Numbered from the stretch's first letter, positions 1 through 8,681 are shown. The stretch: 64,000 nt of DNA from Sphingomonas sp. 8AM (GCF_902506455.1 NZ_LR733844.1:311133-375132), one strand, 5' to 3'. A program made the numbers and translations. The notes: generated from the letters alone by a model not told the origin.

Positions 1-741
1 CGTACGAAGCGATTCGGACGCATACTTGCCCGGTCCGTCCATGCCGCGACCGTCGTTCAATGTCCTGCAATCCTGACGCTTGCACATCAGATCCTCGCCC
101 CGGCTTGCGACCGGATCCAGCTGAACCTGACGCAGGCGATCGGCATCCACCCGGGGGCCCCTGACCAGTTTCCTCACCGCGACCAGGATATGTGGCAGGG
201 CGTGAAGGGCGAGCATGAGTATCTGTTGAACGTCATCTGGCCGCTAACTCCGTTCACCGCGGATAATGGCGCCACACGGCTGTTTCCCGAAACCCATGGC
301 CAGCGTGCACTGACTGATACCACGCCGCCGCCCGCGGAGCTCGCGATCTGCCAGCCGGGCGACGCGATCTGTTTTCTGGGTTCGACCCTTCACGCTGCCG
401 GCGCGAACATCGCCGAGACCGAACGGCGGTGCCTCGTGACCGGCTACAGTCTGGGTTGGCTCAAGCCTTATGAAAACCAGTGGCTTGCCTATCCACCGGC
501 GGTCGCGCGCAATTTTCCCCCCGAGCTTGCGGCACTGATCGGCTATGCCCAGCATCGGCCTAATCTCGGCAATTACGAGGGACAGTGTCCTTCGGTGCTG
601 CTGGGCGACGATGTCCCTGAATATCTCGCAGCTATCGATGCGCTGACACCCGATCAGGCGAAAATGCTCGCCGGATATGGCAAAGCGCCGTCATCCGTCA
701 CTGGCCGGATTGATCCAGCCGGACGGGTCGACGATCGGTGA
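1..741 (+). CDS. PhyH-family Fe(II)/2-oxoglutarate dioxygenase, 5' end outside window
   Basis: The frame is open from the first base, so the start lies upstream; 246 codons are visible. The protein resembles the phytanoyl-CoA dioxygenase (PhyH) family, which hydroxylates substrates using Fe(II) and 2-oxoglutarate. The iron ligands appear as an H-R-D triad (residues 59-61 of the visible part) and a distal His in STLHAAG (about 131). An Arg about 12 residues later (143) is placed to bind 2-oxoglutarate. The substrate cannot be read from sequence. The stop codon overlaps the GTG start of the next gene by four bases, so the two are probably cotranscribed. Confidence 0.75.
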   Translation, partial: RTKRFGRILARSVHAATVVQCPAILTLAHQILAPACDRIQLNLTQAIGIHPGAPDQFPHRDQDMWQGVKGEHEYLLNVIWPLTPFTADNGATRLFPETHGQRALTDTTPPPAELAICQPGDAICFLGSTLHAAGANIAETERRCLVTGYSLGWLKPYENQWLAYPPAVARNFPPELAALIGYAQHRPNLGNYEGQCPSVLLGDDVPEYLAAIDALTPDQAKMLAGYGKAPSSVTGRIDPAGRVDDR

Positions 742-1343
742 ACGCTGCCTATGTGCTCGATCGAAGCTACGCCACAATCCGCCAGCGGCTTTTGACCGGA
801 GCCTATCGACCCGGTCAGAGGCTGGAGGCCAACCGGATTGCAGGTGATATTGCGGTCAGCATGACCCCGGTACGCGATGCGCTCAACCGCTTGACCGGAG
901 AGGGTCTGGTTGAAGCCGAGGTGGGGGAAGGGTTCCGGGTGCCGTTCGTGACCAGCGACGGGCTGCGCGGCCTGATCGACTGGAATCGGCACCTGTCCCT
1001 TCTATGCGCACGACGCATCTGTCGTTGTTCAGAACGGCAGAATGTTACGGAAGATATTGATTACGCCGATCGCGCAACGCTGCTGTTCTCGCGCTTGGCG
1101 AAAGATACCGGCCTTGCCGAAGCAGTGAGTGCGATTGATCGCCTTTCGGCGCGCCTTCACCGGGTGCGCATGATCGAAGCCGAACTGATTCCTTCTGCCA
1201 CGGGGGAGATAGTCCTGCTTGGAGAAGCCTTCGATACCGGTGATCGTCGGCAGCTTCGACGTCTGCTCGAAAAATATCATCGGATGCGCCTTCGCATGAT
1301 TCCGGACCTTGTCCGGCGAATACGTTCCGACCCGAAAATTTGA
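738..1343 (+). CDS. GntR-family transcriptional regulator
   Basis: A 201-residue protein with an N-terminal winged helix-turn-helix of GntR type (about residues 8-70), including the typical VSMTPVRDALNRL recognition region followed by a wing. The C-terminal half is helical and short, and is not clearly an FCD or UTRA domain, so the effector is unknown. The GTG start is chosen because it forms a GTGA overlap with the dioxygenase stop. The pairing suggests it controls the dioxygenase operon, which is an inference. Confidence 0.75.
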   Translation: MNAAYVLDRSYATIRQRLLTGAYRPGQRLEANRIAGDIAVSMTPVRDALNRLTGEGLVEAEVGEGFRVPFVTSDGLRGLIDWNRHLSLLCARRICRCSERQNVTEDIDYADRATLLFSRLAKDTGLAEAVSAIDRLSARLHRVRMIEAELIPSATGEIVLLGEAFDTGDRRQLRRLLEKYHRMRLRMIPDLVRRIRSDPKI

Positions 1344-1556
1344 TGCGCTGATTGGTCGCTGGTTGCGGGTAAATGAAATGAGCAATTCATGGCGTAAATG
1401 CGTAACGAACCCGGATTGCACTAAGGCTTTCCACTAATTTGTACAATGCTGCTTATCTGAAGCATTGTGACTGATTTTAGGCTATTTTGCATGAGAAGTG
1501 CAGCATTTCAGAGCCGCGCTTTCGCAGTTTGCAATTGGTGATATCTCCTCAAATTT

Positions 1557-1591
1557 GAAGAATTGGGGTTGAAACGAGCCCACAATTCTTC
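1557..1591. promoter_or_regulatory. Inverted repeat upstream of hipBA, likely HipB operator
   Basis: GAAGAATTG at 1557-1565 and CAATTCTTC at 1583-1591 are perfect 9-base inverted arms separated by 17 bases. They lie 15 bases before the hipB start in an A+T-rich stretch. HipB-type antitoxins repress their own operon through palindromic operators, so this is the obvious candidate. The rest of 1344-1605 shows no gene. Confidence 0.5.
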
Positions 1592-1605
1592 ATAAATGAG
1601 GCGCT

Positions 1606-1956
1606 ATGCGGATTGTGCCCACGATGCCCGAAACTACGATGCTGGCCGAGCTTGGCCAGCGGGCGCAGCAATATCGTGTCGGGATGAATCTCACCCAGAT
1701 CGAGCTCGCGAAGCAAGCCGGTGTTTCACGAAGCACCATCGAACGCCTCGAAGCAGGCAGCTCGGTCCAGCTCGATAAATTGCTGCGGATTTTGCGAGCG
1801 CTTCGGCTGTCGGCAAATCTCGACCAGCTGATCCCCGAGACGAGCATCCGGCCGATCCAGCTCGCTGACTCGAAGGTGGAAACCCGTCGGCGCGCCTATA
1901 AGCGCAGAAGCAAAGCCACTAAAGAGCAACCGTGGACCTGGGGTGAGAAGACATGA
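1606..1956 (+). CDS. hipB: HipB-like antitoxin, XRE-family DNA-binding protein
   Basis: A 116-residue protein with an XRE/Cro helix-turn-helix at about residues 29-50 (NLTQIELAKQAGVSRSTIERL). The C-terminal tail is basic and ends in a Trp-rich segment (PWTWGEKT); in the E. coli HipB family the C-terminal Trp contacts the toxin. Its stop overlaps the hipA start (ATGA), the standard antitoxin-first layout. In-frame ATGs at 1624 and 1639 are alternative starts. It should neutralise HipA and repress the operon through the palindrome at 1557-1591. Confidence 0.8.
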   Translation: MRIVPTMPETTMLAELGQRAQQYRVGMNLTQIELAKQAGVSRSTIERLEAGSSVQLDKLLRILRALRLSANLDQLIPETSIRPIQLADSKVETRRRAYKRRSKATKEQPWTWGEKT

Positions 1957-3254
1957 GCACAGCCGAGGTCTGGTTGTGGAACCGTCGTATCGGTGCGGTC
2001 ACACTCCCCGCCGGCGAGCGGTTCGCTAGCTTTGAATATGATCCCGCCTTCCAGCGGAGCGGAATCGAGCTGTCCCCGATAACGATGCCGCTCGGAAGCG
2101 CGGTATATCGGTTTCCGGCACTGCAGACGCAAAGCTTCCACGGTTTGCCCGGCATGCTGGCCGATGCCCTGCCCGACAAATATGGCAACGCGCTGATCGA
2201 TGCCTGGCTTGCCACCCAAGGCCGGACGGGTGCAGACTTCGACGCCGTCGAACGGCTCTGCTACACCGGCACACGTGGCATGGGCGCACTCGAATTTTTG
2301 CCCGCGCACGGCCCGGCCTCGACCGCGGCAGACTCGGTCGAGATCGAGGCACTAGTCAAGCTCGCCTCCGAAGTGCTCGTCCATCGTAAGGATTTGCGTG
2401 CCACGTTCGCGGGCGACGCCAAAGCCGAAGCGCTACGCGAGATCCTGCGCGTCGGCACCTCGGCCGGCGGAGCACGCGCCAAGGCAATTATCGCCTGGAA
2501 CGCCGAAACCAACGAGGTCCGCTCAGGACAGGTCCGGGCGCCAGAGGGCTTTGGCTACTGGTTGATGAAGTTCGACGGGGTCGCCAACAACAAGGATCAC
2601 GAACTCGCCGACCCAAAGGGTTTCGGAACGATCGAGTTCGCCTATTCGAAGATGGCGGCACTCGCCGGCGTCGAGATGGCGGAATGTCGCCTGTTCGAGG
2701 AAGGTGGTCGCCGGCATTTTATGACCCGTCGCTTCGATCGGCTTGCCGATGGCGACAAGCTCCATATGCAATCACTGGCGGCACTCGCTCATCTCGATTT
2801 TAATGAACCGCGCACCAATGGGTATGAACAGGCCTTCACGACAATACGCGCGCTCGGGCTCGGGCAGGATGCGCTCGATCAACAGTTTCGGCGCGCCGTT
2901 TTTAATATCGTCGGGCGCAATCAGGACGATCACGTCAAAAACATCGCCTTCCTGATGGATCAGAGCGGCACCTGGAGCCTCGCGCCGGCCTTCGACATCG
3001 CCTATAGCTACAATCCGACCGGTGATTGGACCTCTCAGCACCAGATGTCACTGGCGGGCCTGCGCGATAATTTCACTCTCGACGCCCTCATTGACGGTGG
3101 CAAATCGGCCGGCGTATCGCCGCGAGCGGTCAAGGCAATTGTGCGTGAGGTAACCGAAGCCGTTGGACAGTGGCGAATGATAGCCAACGACGTCGGTGTG
3201 CCAGCCAACTTCGTCGACGACGTCGAAACTCATCTTCGACTCGACATCCGATAA
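1953..3254 (+). CDS. hipA: HipA-family serine/threonine kinase toxin
   Basis: At 433 residues this has the length of E. coli HipA, which phosphorylates glutamyl-tRNA synthetase and induces persistence. Visible features are the N-terminal HipA domain, the GTSAGGARAK loop (168-177) that carries the autophosphorylation Ser in the family, the ATP-binding Lys in MKFD (about 206), the catalytic DDHVKN motif (D325, N330) and the metal-binding Asp in APAFD (348). All key residues are present, so the kinase looks intact. It overlaps hipB by four bases. The substrate is not proven; HipA relatives target different tRNA synthetases. Confidence 0.85.
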   Translation: MSTAEVWLWNRRIGAVTLPAGERFASFEYDPAFQRSGIELSPITMPLGSAVYRFPALQTQSFHGLPGMLADALPDKYGNALIDAWLATQGRTGADFDAVERLCYTGTRGMGALEFLPAHGPASTAADSVEIEALVKLASEVLVHRKDLRATFAGDAKAEALREILRVGTSAGGARAKAIIAWNAETNEVRSGQVRAPEGFGYWLMKFDGVANNKDHELADPKGFGTIEFAYSKMAALAGVEMAECRLFEEGGRRHFMTRRFDRLADGDKLHMQSLAALAHLDFNEPRTNGYEQAFTTIRALGLGQDALDQQFRRAVFNIVGRNQDDHVKNIAFLMDQSGTWSLAPAFDIAYSYNPTGDWTSQHQMSLAGLRDNFTLDALIDGGKSAGVSPRAVKAIVREVTEAVGQWRMIANDVGVPANFVDDVETHLRLDIR

Positions 3255-3476
3255 TAAAACTGCAGCGTCGCGCAGAATCAGCCGTTCGCTTAGTGCGAAG
3301 TCAACCATGGAGTTCGTAAACTCCTGAGATAATTGGCTCCTATATCGACAACCTCGCTATCATCTTCGCCCAGCTCCGCCGGATTTGCAGTAGACTACCG
3401 AACGTGTCGAAATGCCGATTCAGATCAATTATTGCAGGTGGCTCGGCCATGCCCTCTCAGCTGAAACCGGCGGCGC

Positions 3477-4871
3477 CTATGTGCGACTGATCGCCAGTGC
3501 GAGTTCGCGCTGGTGGACACCGAGGACGGGCTGCTGAGCGGCTTGCGCGAGCAGTTCGCCCCCTTGCCTGTTGAGCGCTGCGTCCGCATGCCGGAGCATG
3601 GCGCGACCAAGAGCGTAACCAACCATAGCGCGAGATGGCAGTTCTGGGTCGCAAGCGAGGGATGCGAGGCGTCGCAGATCCCTGACTCCTGCAATCGGTA
3701 ACCGATGATAGAGCGTGCGCGCCGCTTTGGAAGCGGTCAGGAGGCTGCGGGCCGTTGTGCCGTCGCTGCCGACGTTTCGCACCCGTACCTGTACATCCAC
3801 TCGATTGGAGACGATGCGCTGCCTTGGCCGCGGCTCGAATTCGGCCCAAATCGTATGATAGCCAGCGCGTCGGAACGCATAGCCGCCTGCCTCGCCGAAG
3901 ATGCTGATGTCCCGCCGAAAGGGCCTGCCGGGAGCAATGGTTCGCGACTTGGTTGGGCCGCAATAGCGCCGCGGCGACCGCAACTTGCGCCGCGCCCCAT
4001 CTGGTTCCTCAATCCAGATTGCGAACTGGTCGTAGCCATGGTCGATGCAGTCGGGCACCCGAAATCGTCGTGCGACGCCGGGCGCCACCCTGAGTTCGAC
4101 ATCGAGATCAACGGGCTCGAACGCCCAGAACTCGCGCAGGCTCATTGCGATGTCGAGCTCGAGCCCGAACAGTGCTGCCCTCGCGGAAGGAGGGGGCAGG
4201 TTGACATTGGCGAAGTCGCCATTGTCCCCGAACGGGGCACCGCCGGGCCAGATGCTAGGGGATACCGAGCATTTCGACAGCGCGAACGCGTGCTGCGGAA
4301 GGAAATGATAGGCCCCGTTGCCATAGGGAGCGGCTGTCGCGCTCTGGGAAAGGAAGTGCGGCTGGGGCGTGAGGACATGCGGCAAGTTGAATAGATGGCC
4401 CACCTCGTGAATGGTGGTGAACAAGGCTTCCTGCTCGGCAAGCGGCTGCGTCTTGCGCAGGTTCGCGATTGCTGACGTGAAGATTGCGCAACCCTCGCGC
4501 GGCGATGCGGTGAATGCCGGGTTGCTGTTGGGATCATCACCCGGATCGAACCCGCGATCGAACATGACGCCCAAGGCCGCCGGGTAGGGCTGGTAGAAAT
4601 CCGCGATCAGGACGGCGATGCGTAGCGACCGCTTGGGTGGCTTTGGGTTCTTTGTCAGGTCACGGGTCGCCATGTGGAGGTGATAGGGCCAAAACCCGCT
4701 CTGGTTGCCCGCAAGTGGAACAACCGCTTGGGCCAGGTTGAGGGCCAGACCGATATCCTGCTGCGACGCCTGCGAGAAAATCTGCTGCAGTACCCGGGCG
4801 CCACCTTGCACAAATGCCGGCACCCAAGCTTGGCTCGTCATCCGGGCAATCACGCATTCGAGTGCTATCAC
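3477..4871 (-). CDS. Putative metzincin-like zinc metalloprotease
   Basis: A 464-residue protein with HEVGHLFNLPH at about residues 155-165. This reads as a zinc-binding HExxHxxxxxH site (H155, H159, H165; catalytic E156). The position usually held by Gly in metzincins is Asn (N162). A strand-like REGCAIFTSAI segment precedes it; no clear Met-turn is seen. No signal peptide is obvious, so the cell location is uncertain. The GTG start gives a GTGA overlap with the upstream lipoprotein gene, making it the last gene of a three-gene operon. Residues after about 250 match no family I recognise. Protease activity is inferred from one motif. Confidence 0.55.
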   Translation of the reverse strand: MIALECVIARMTSQAWVPAFVQGGARVLQQIFSQASQQDIGLALNLAQAVVPLAGNQSGFWPYHLHMATRDLTKNPKPPKRSLRIAVLIADFYQPYPAALGVMFDRGFDPGDDPNSNPAFTASPREGCAIFTSAIANLRKTQPLAEQEALFTTIHEVGHLFNLPHVLTPQPHFLSQSATAAPYGNGAYHFLPQHAFALSKCSVSPSIWPGGAPFGDNGDFANVNLPPPSARAALFGLELDIAMSLREFWAFEPVDLDVELRVAPGVARRFRVPDCIDHGYDQFAIWIEEPDGARRKLRSPRRYCGPTKSRTIAPGRPFRRDISIFGEAGGYAFRRAGYHTIWAEFEPRPRQRIVSNRVDVQVRVRNVGSDGTTARSLLTASKAARTLYHRLPIAGVRDLRRLASLACDPELPSRAMVGYALGRAMLRHADAALNRQGGELLAQAAQQPVLGVHQRELALAISRT

Positions 4872-5938
4872 CGCGCCACCGTGAACTGAACCGGCTCCTT
4901 GGAAACGGGTTGGCCGCTCGGAAGCTCGATGGCAACGTTGAAGAGATAGGTGTCGGCCGGGATGCTCTGATCGAGATTAACAACGATCGTGGGCTTGTCG
5001 GCCTTTGGATCAGGTGACGCCGAGAGGACGAGCGACGACGCCAGATTATCATCGGATCCGACCCGCTTTAGCTCCAAGCTTCCTTGGACGAGGCGCTTCA
5101 GAGCCTGATTTGAGACGAGCACGAGCTGCACTGGCTTTCCTGCCTCAACGCGCACGATACCGCCGTTGGTTGGCGTGAGGAGCAGCGCCGCAGCAGCGGG
5201 CTCGGCAGGCTTGGCAGCAATCGAAGTGGGTAGGCTTCTTGGTCCTTCGAAAGCAACCAGCTTGACGCCCAGCTCGCCGTTCCGCGGGTCTACCGGCATC
5301 ACTCGGAACATGACCGGTGCCGCCGCCTCGGGCGTCGCGGGCGCTGCGACGCCGGGAGCGTTGTAGGCAAGGTTCGCGCCGCTCGCGATCGCGGCGGCGC
5401 GCTTGAGCTTAGCTTCGGCCCCTTTGAGCGCCAGCTCGGCTTCGAGCTGCTTGTCCGTAGCTGCCTTCCTTTCAATCAACAGGTCGTACTTGGCCTTGGC
5501 GATATCGAGTTCGAGCTGAGCGTCAGCTACTGCCTTGGCCTGAGCCTCCACCTTGGTGGCGACCGCCTCATCATCCTTCTTCGCAGCGTCCGACTGCGCC
5601 TTGGCAAGATTGCCGGCGGACTCGATGGCAGCAGCCGCGACCGCGTCCGACTTCGCATCCAGCGATACCTGTTTGAGCAAACCGCGCTCATCGCGCTGCA
5701 CGTCGAGCGTGTGGTTCGACACGAACGAGTGGGTGCGCAGCACATAGCTATTCTTTGGATCGGAAAAATATTCGACCGAGACGTTCATCGTCCCATTGGG
5801 CTGAGGGACAACATAGATCACGGGGATCGGCAGCGAATAGACGAGACCGTCATTGGCGCCGGTGTCGCGCTCGCTCTTGAGCGTCGTGACGCAGCCGGCG
5901 AGCAGCAGGCAGGCAATGGGAAGGAGGCGTTTCATCAT
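4868..5938 (-). CDS. Lipoprotein of unknown function with coiled-coil centre
   Basis: A 356-residue predicted lipoprotein: a short hydrophobic signal ends in the lipobox LAGC (Cys16). Residues about 30-90 form a beta-rich segment that resembles the same region of the neighbouring lipoprotein (5935-6531). Residues about 90-190 are rich in Ala, Lys, Asp and Glu and look like a long helix or coiled coil. The C-terminal part looks beta-rich again and may be an Ig-like domain. It is the middle gene of a three-gene operon with overlaps at both ends. No known family is recognised. Confidence 0.6.
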   Translation of the reverse strand: MMKRLLPIACLLLAGCVTTLKSERDTGANDGLVYSLPIPVIYVVPQPNGTMNVSVEYFSDPKNSYVLRTHSFVSNHTLDVQRDERGLLKQVSLDAKSDAVAAAAIESAGNLAKAQSDAAKKDDEAVATKVEAQAKAVADAQLELDIAKAKYDLLIERKAATDKQLEAELALKGAEAKLKRAAAIASGANLAYNAPGVAAPATPEAAAPVMFRVMPVDPRNGELGVKLVAFEGPRSLPTSIAAKPAEPAAAALLLTPTNGGIVRVEAGKPVQLVLVSNQALKRLVQGSLELKRVGSDDNLASSLVLSASPDPKADKPTIVVNLDQSIPADTYLFNVAIELPSGQPVSKEPVQFTVAR

Positions 5939-6531
5939 TGTCCCTCCTTGCCCTCGGCCGGCTTAGCGTCGGCCGGTTTCGCGGCCGCAGCGCCGGCTTT
6001 GTCCGGAGCGGAGATCGTCACGTCAATCATGCGCGGCTGACCATTGCTGTCCACGCCCGGACCGCCAACCAGCCTGGCCCCGGTGTCGGTAAACACGATG
6101 CGGAAAAGCTGTGGAGGTGGAAGCTGACCATTGGGCGTGGCGCCTGCATCGTTCAGCGTGCCGGCGAGCAGACCGGTGGCCACCTTCTCCAGTGCACCGA
6201 TTACCGCCTTGGGAACAACCGTTTCGTCGATCACGCTCTTCGCTTGGGTCAACATGCCGTTCTGAAATGTGAGCGTCGAATTGTTGGATGCGAGATAGGC
6301 GAACGGATCGATGCTACGCTTGCGCGTCAAGTCGGGTAGAATGACGATCTTGCTCTGAAGGCCGCCCTTTCCATCCGAATAAACCAGTAAAAAGGGCGCC
6401 GGCTCATAATAGCGGATGCCATCGGCTGCGTTATCAGCATCTACGCCATCGGCAGTAGCGGCAATCGGTCGAACCTGTGTTCCTGCACAAGCGCCGAGAA
6501 GCAAGATGATGCACAATAGTGCGTAGCGCAT
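5935..6531 (-). CDS. Lipoprotein of unknown function, first gene of the protease operon
   Basis: A 198-residue predicted lipoprotein with lipobox LGAC (Cys15). The ATG at 6531 is preferred over a GTG at 6537 because a G-rich Shine-Dalgarno run sits about five bases before it. The N-terminal half contains the pattern DG-x-x-Y-x-x-P-x-P followed by a Thr-Leu-x-x-Q segment, also seen in the next lipoprotein, so the two may be paralogous in that domain. The C-terminus is an Ala/Lys/Pro-rich tail. It probably sits on the periplasmic face of a membrane. Confidence 0.6.
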   Translation of the reverse strand: MRYALLCIILLLGACAGTQVRPIAATADGVDADNAADGIRYYEPAPFLLVYSDGKGGLQSKIVILPDLTRKRSIDPFAYLASNNSTLTFQNGMLTQAKSVIDETVVPKAVIGALEKVATGLLAGTLNDAGATPNGQLPPPQLFRIVFTDTGARLVGGPGVDSNGQPRMIDVTISAPDKAGAAAAKPADAKPAEGKEGQ

Positions 6532-7074
6532 GGACACCCCCCAAAGGTCTGCGACTCGCTATAATCTGTCGACTGGAGGTAAGTGTCCCCTTATCTTTGG
6601 TCGAACGCAACGGATATTTCATCCAGATCACAGCCGCTTGATCGCGTTCGCCTTGCCCAAATATTGGGGGCATCGAGGCGCCAGAGGCTGCCCCAGCGCA
6701 TTGCTTCTTATCCGAGGCCTTCTCTCCAAATATCGGAATTCGTTGGAGTTGTGGGCTGCGCTTGTTGCGGCACCGATTTCAGAAAATGCGGGTGGAATGG
6801 ATGGCGTTTAGGAGAAGTCGAGAGCTTCGGCAGCTTGCATGCCGAGACTTGCTGATCTCGGATAGGGTTGGGAATGGCAGGAAAAGGCTAGGGCCGGCCA
6901 TGCATAGCACCGGCTACACGGCTGCGAATGTCGCAATACCCGCCAAGCCCCATACGCAATTTCCTCCGTGATGATCTACGCTGGAGCAGCTAACCCTGTC
7001 CTTCATCGGGATCTACGACGCGCGCGCGCGATCGGCTGTCGTCACAACGACGCAGTCAGCCGAAAGCATTCAAG
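6532..7074. other. Non-coding or decayed stretch, no gene recognised
   Basis: About 540 bases between the lipoprotein operon and the DUF2285 remnant. Short open frames exist but none looks like a protein family or has a good ribosome site. A TATAAT hexamer at 6560-6565 has no convincing -35 partner. The leftward operon promoter should lie in the first part of this stretch. Confidence 0.4.
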
Positions 7075-7831
7075 GTGGCGATACTTGTCGAACCCGAACC
7101 ATCGCGTGCGGGAAAAAACCTGTTTGACCTAGCGGACTTCGCGCAGGAGCTACTCCGGCGAAATTCGTCGTACGTCAGTCAGTGGCGGAAGGTGGATAAT
7201 CACCCCCGCGAGGCTGAAGGGGGTGTGCCCAAGCAATGGGGGCTGTACTTTCCTGGTTTCTCCTGACGCTGATCCCGGCAACTGCCCGGCACTCTGGCGG
7301 CCTGATCTGCTCGGCAGCGTCGTGCTCGCCTCGATACGCGAAATCCACGACATCTTGCCTACGCTTCCCGGGAGGACCTGCGTTGATCAGATTCTCCACG
7401 GTGGACGCTACATCATCCTCAACGATGTCGGAGGACGCCACCGAATTTGGCTCCAGTCCGACGCGGGCAGTCCAGACTTGACCTTCCACCTGCCGATGGA
7501 TCGCAGTTTTGCCCTCCGCTCCGATGCAACGACGCGGTTTGCCCGGCGATGTCGGGGGCTGACGGCAGGTACCCGAAGCCCGAGCCTGCCGAGCGCATTT
7601 CAGCGTCATCGACTGACACTCATGATCCGGCTGGCCGATGCGGAAGCAACCGGCGCATCCTTGCGTGAACTCGCCCGGATCGTTTCGCCAGCCATGCCGG
7701 CCATGTCGGCTGCCGCGTGGAAAGCATCCTCAGAGCGTCGCCATATACAACGCCTCCGACGTGAGACAGCAGCGATGATCGCGGGGGGCTATCGCGCGCT
7801 GCTGATGGGGGGCGACAAAAAAGCCCGGTGA
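7075..7831 (+). pseudogene. Frameshifted DUF6499/DUF2285 protein of an integrative element
   Basis: Two frames together read like one protein. Frame 1 (7075-7266) has the DLADFAQELLRRN segment typical of the DUF6499 N-terminus and continues to WGLYFP. Frame 2 takes up at about 7245-7262 with LWRPDL and a DUF2285 body (DVGGRHRIWL, then a helical C-terminus ending GGYRALL). In alphaproteobacterial integrative and conjugative elements, intact versions of this gene lie next to a small HTH gene, as here. A sequencing error could also explain the shift. No start codon is certain; GTG 7075 is the first plausible one. Confidence 0.6.
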
Positions 7832-7928
7832 AATAAAGCCGCTCCGCCGACCTTTGTCATCTGCGCCACGTCACCCGGAAGCCGCCGGTCCTTGCCGACC
7901 ACCGGTGATCAAACTCCGGAGGACGATC

Positions 7929-8090
7929 ATGGCGCATCACGTGCACTTGCCGACGCGGCACTACGTCACGACGCCGGACGCGGCGGTGCATCTGGGACTG
8001 TCCCCGCGAACACTCGAGAAGCGCCGTTGCTTCGGCACCGGACCGGTGTTCCGCAAGCTGGGCGGGCGGATCGTCTACGCCATCGCAGGA
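7929..8090 (+). pseudogene. AlpA/excisionase-like HTH protein, 3' end lost
   Basis: An ATG preceded by a good GGAGGA site opens a small HTH protein of the kind found next to DUF2285 genes in integrative elements. Visible are the TPDAAVHLGLSPRTLEKRR helix-turn-helix and the GTGPVFRKLGGRIVYA wing. After about residue 53 the sequence stops resembling this family and instead matches, on the other strand, a piece of a transporter gene. The reading frame stays open to 8441 by chance, so an automatic caller would report a 171-residue chimera. Confidence 0.6.
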
Positions 8091-8351
8091 CACGATACAG
8101 CCCATCAGCGTCCGCTCGATCGACCGGTCAGCCAGCCGCCCGCCCAGCGTATTCCCCATCGTCAGCCCGGTGCCGTACAGCGCCAGCATGGCGGTGACGA
8201 AGCCGGTCGAGGCCTGCGTCTCCTCGCGCAAGATCGGAACGATATAGGTGAAGACGGTGAACATAGCGCCCGCCCCGACGACGGTCAGCGCCAGCGCGGC
8301 CAGCACCGGCCCGCGCGTGAGCACGCGCAGGCCGGTGCGGGAGGCGTTCAA
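8091..8351 (-). pseudogene. Internal fragment of an MFS transporter gene
   Basis: Read on the minus strand, this gives about 85 residues typical of an AraJ-like major facilitator: a membrane segment (TVVGAGAMFTVFTYIVPIL), then another (LALYGTGLTMGNTLGG) followed by the loop RLADRSIERTLMG. Both ends are missing: the right edge runs into a LysR fragment and the left edge into the HTH fragment. It cannot encode a working transporter. Confidence 0.6.
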
Positions 8352-8358
8352 CCCGCAG

Positions 8359-8469
8359 GACCGCGAGCCGCTGCACGCGCTGTTCGTCGGCGGTTCGACA
8401 ATGCCGGCGCGAGTGCGGGTGTTCGTCGACTCTCTGGTTGAGCGACTCGGAGGCGAAAATGCCCCGTGA
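8359..8469 (+). pseudogene. C-terminal fragment of a LysR-family regulator
   Basis: The last 36 codons of the frame read like the end of a LysR-type regulator: PLHALFVGG, then MPARVRVFVDSLVERLGG and a stop. The DNA-binding and most of the effector domain are absent. The fragment abuts the transporter piece on the opposite strand, so this is probably a deletion scar. Confidence 0.5.
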
Positions 8470-8510
8470 GCGGCATCCGCGGGCGCCGGAAATCATGGCA
8501 GGACGAACTT

Positions 8511-8551
8511 TGCTGACAATGTGCTGACAATGGCCTGTTCTGACCCATTGT
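8511..8551. repeat. Tandem and inverted repeats at the island edge, possible attachment site
   Basis: TGCTGACAATG occurs twice back to back (8511-8521 and 8522-8532). ACAATGG at 8527-8533 is matched by CCATTGT at 8545-8551. The cluster lies between the last gene fragment and the tRNA-Thr 3' end, where recombinase binding sites are expected. Its function is an inference from position. Confidence 0.3.
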
Positions 8552-8606
8552 AAGCAGCCTCTTTCAAGGCCCGCTTCCGCCAACCGGCAGGGAAATCAGG
8601 AAAAAA

Positions 8607-8681
<75 letters not shown>

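Noticed and set aside
6583..6855. A Cys-rich open frame (CACCGTDF segment) as a small gene
   Set aside because: No ribosome site, no recognisable domain and several overlapping frames of equal quality in a decayed region.
7929..8441. A single 171-residue HTH protein
   Set aside because: Only the first 53 or so residues look like an HTH protein. The rest is the opposite strand of a transporter gene, so the frame is a chimera.
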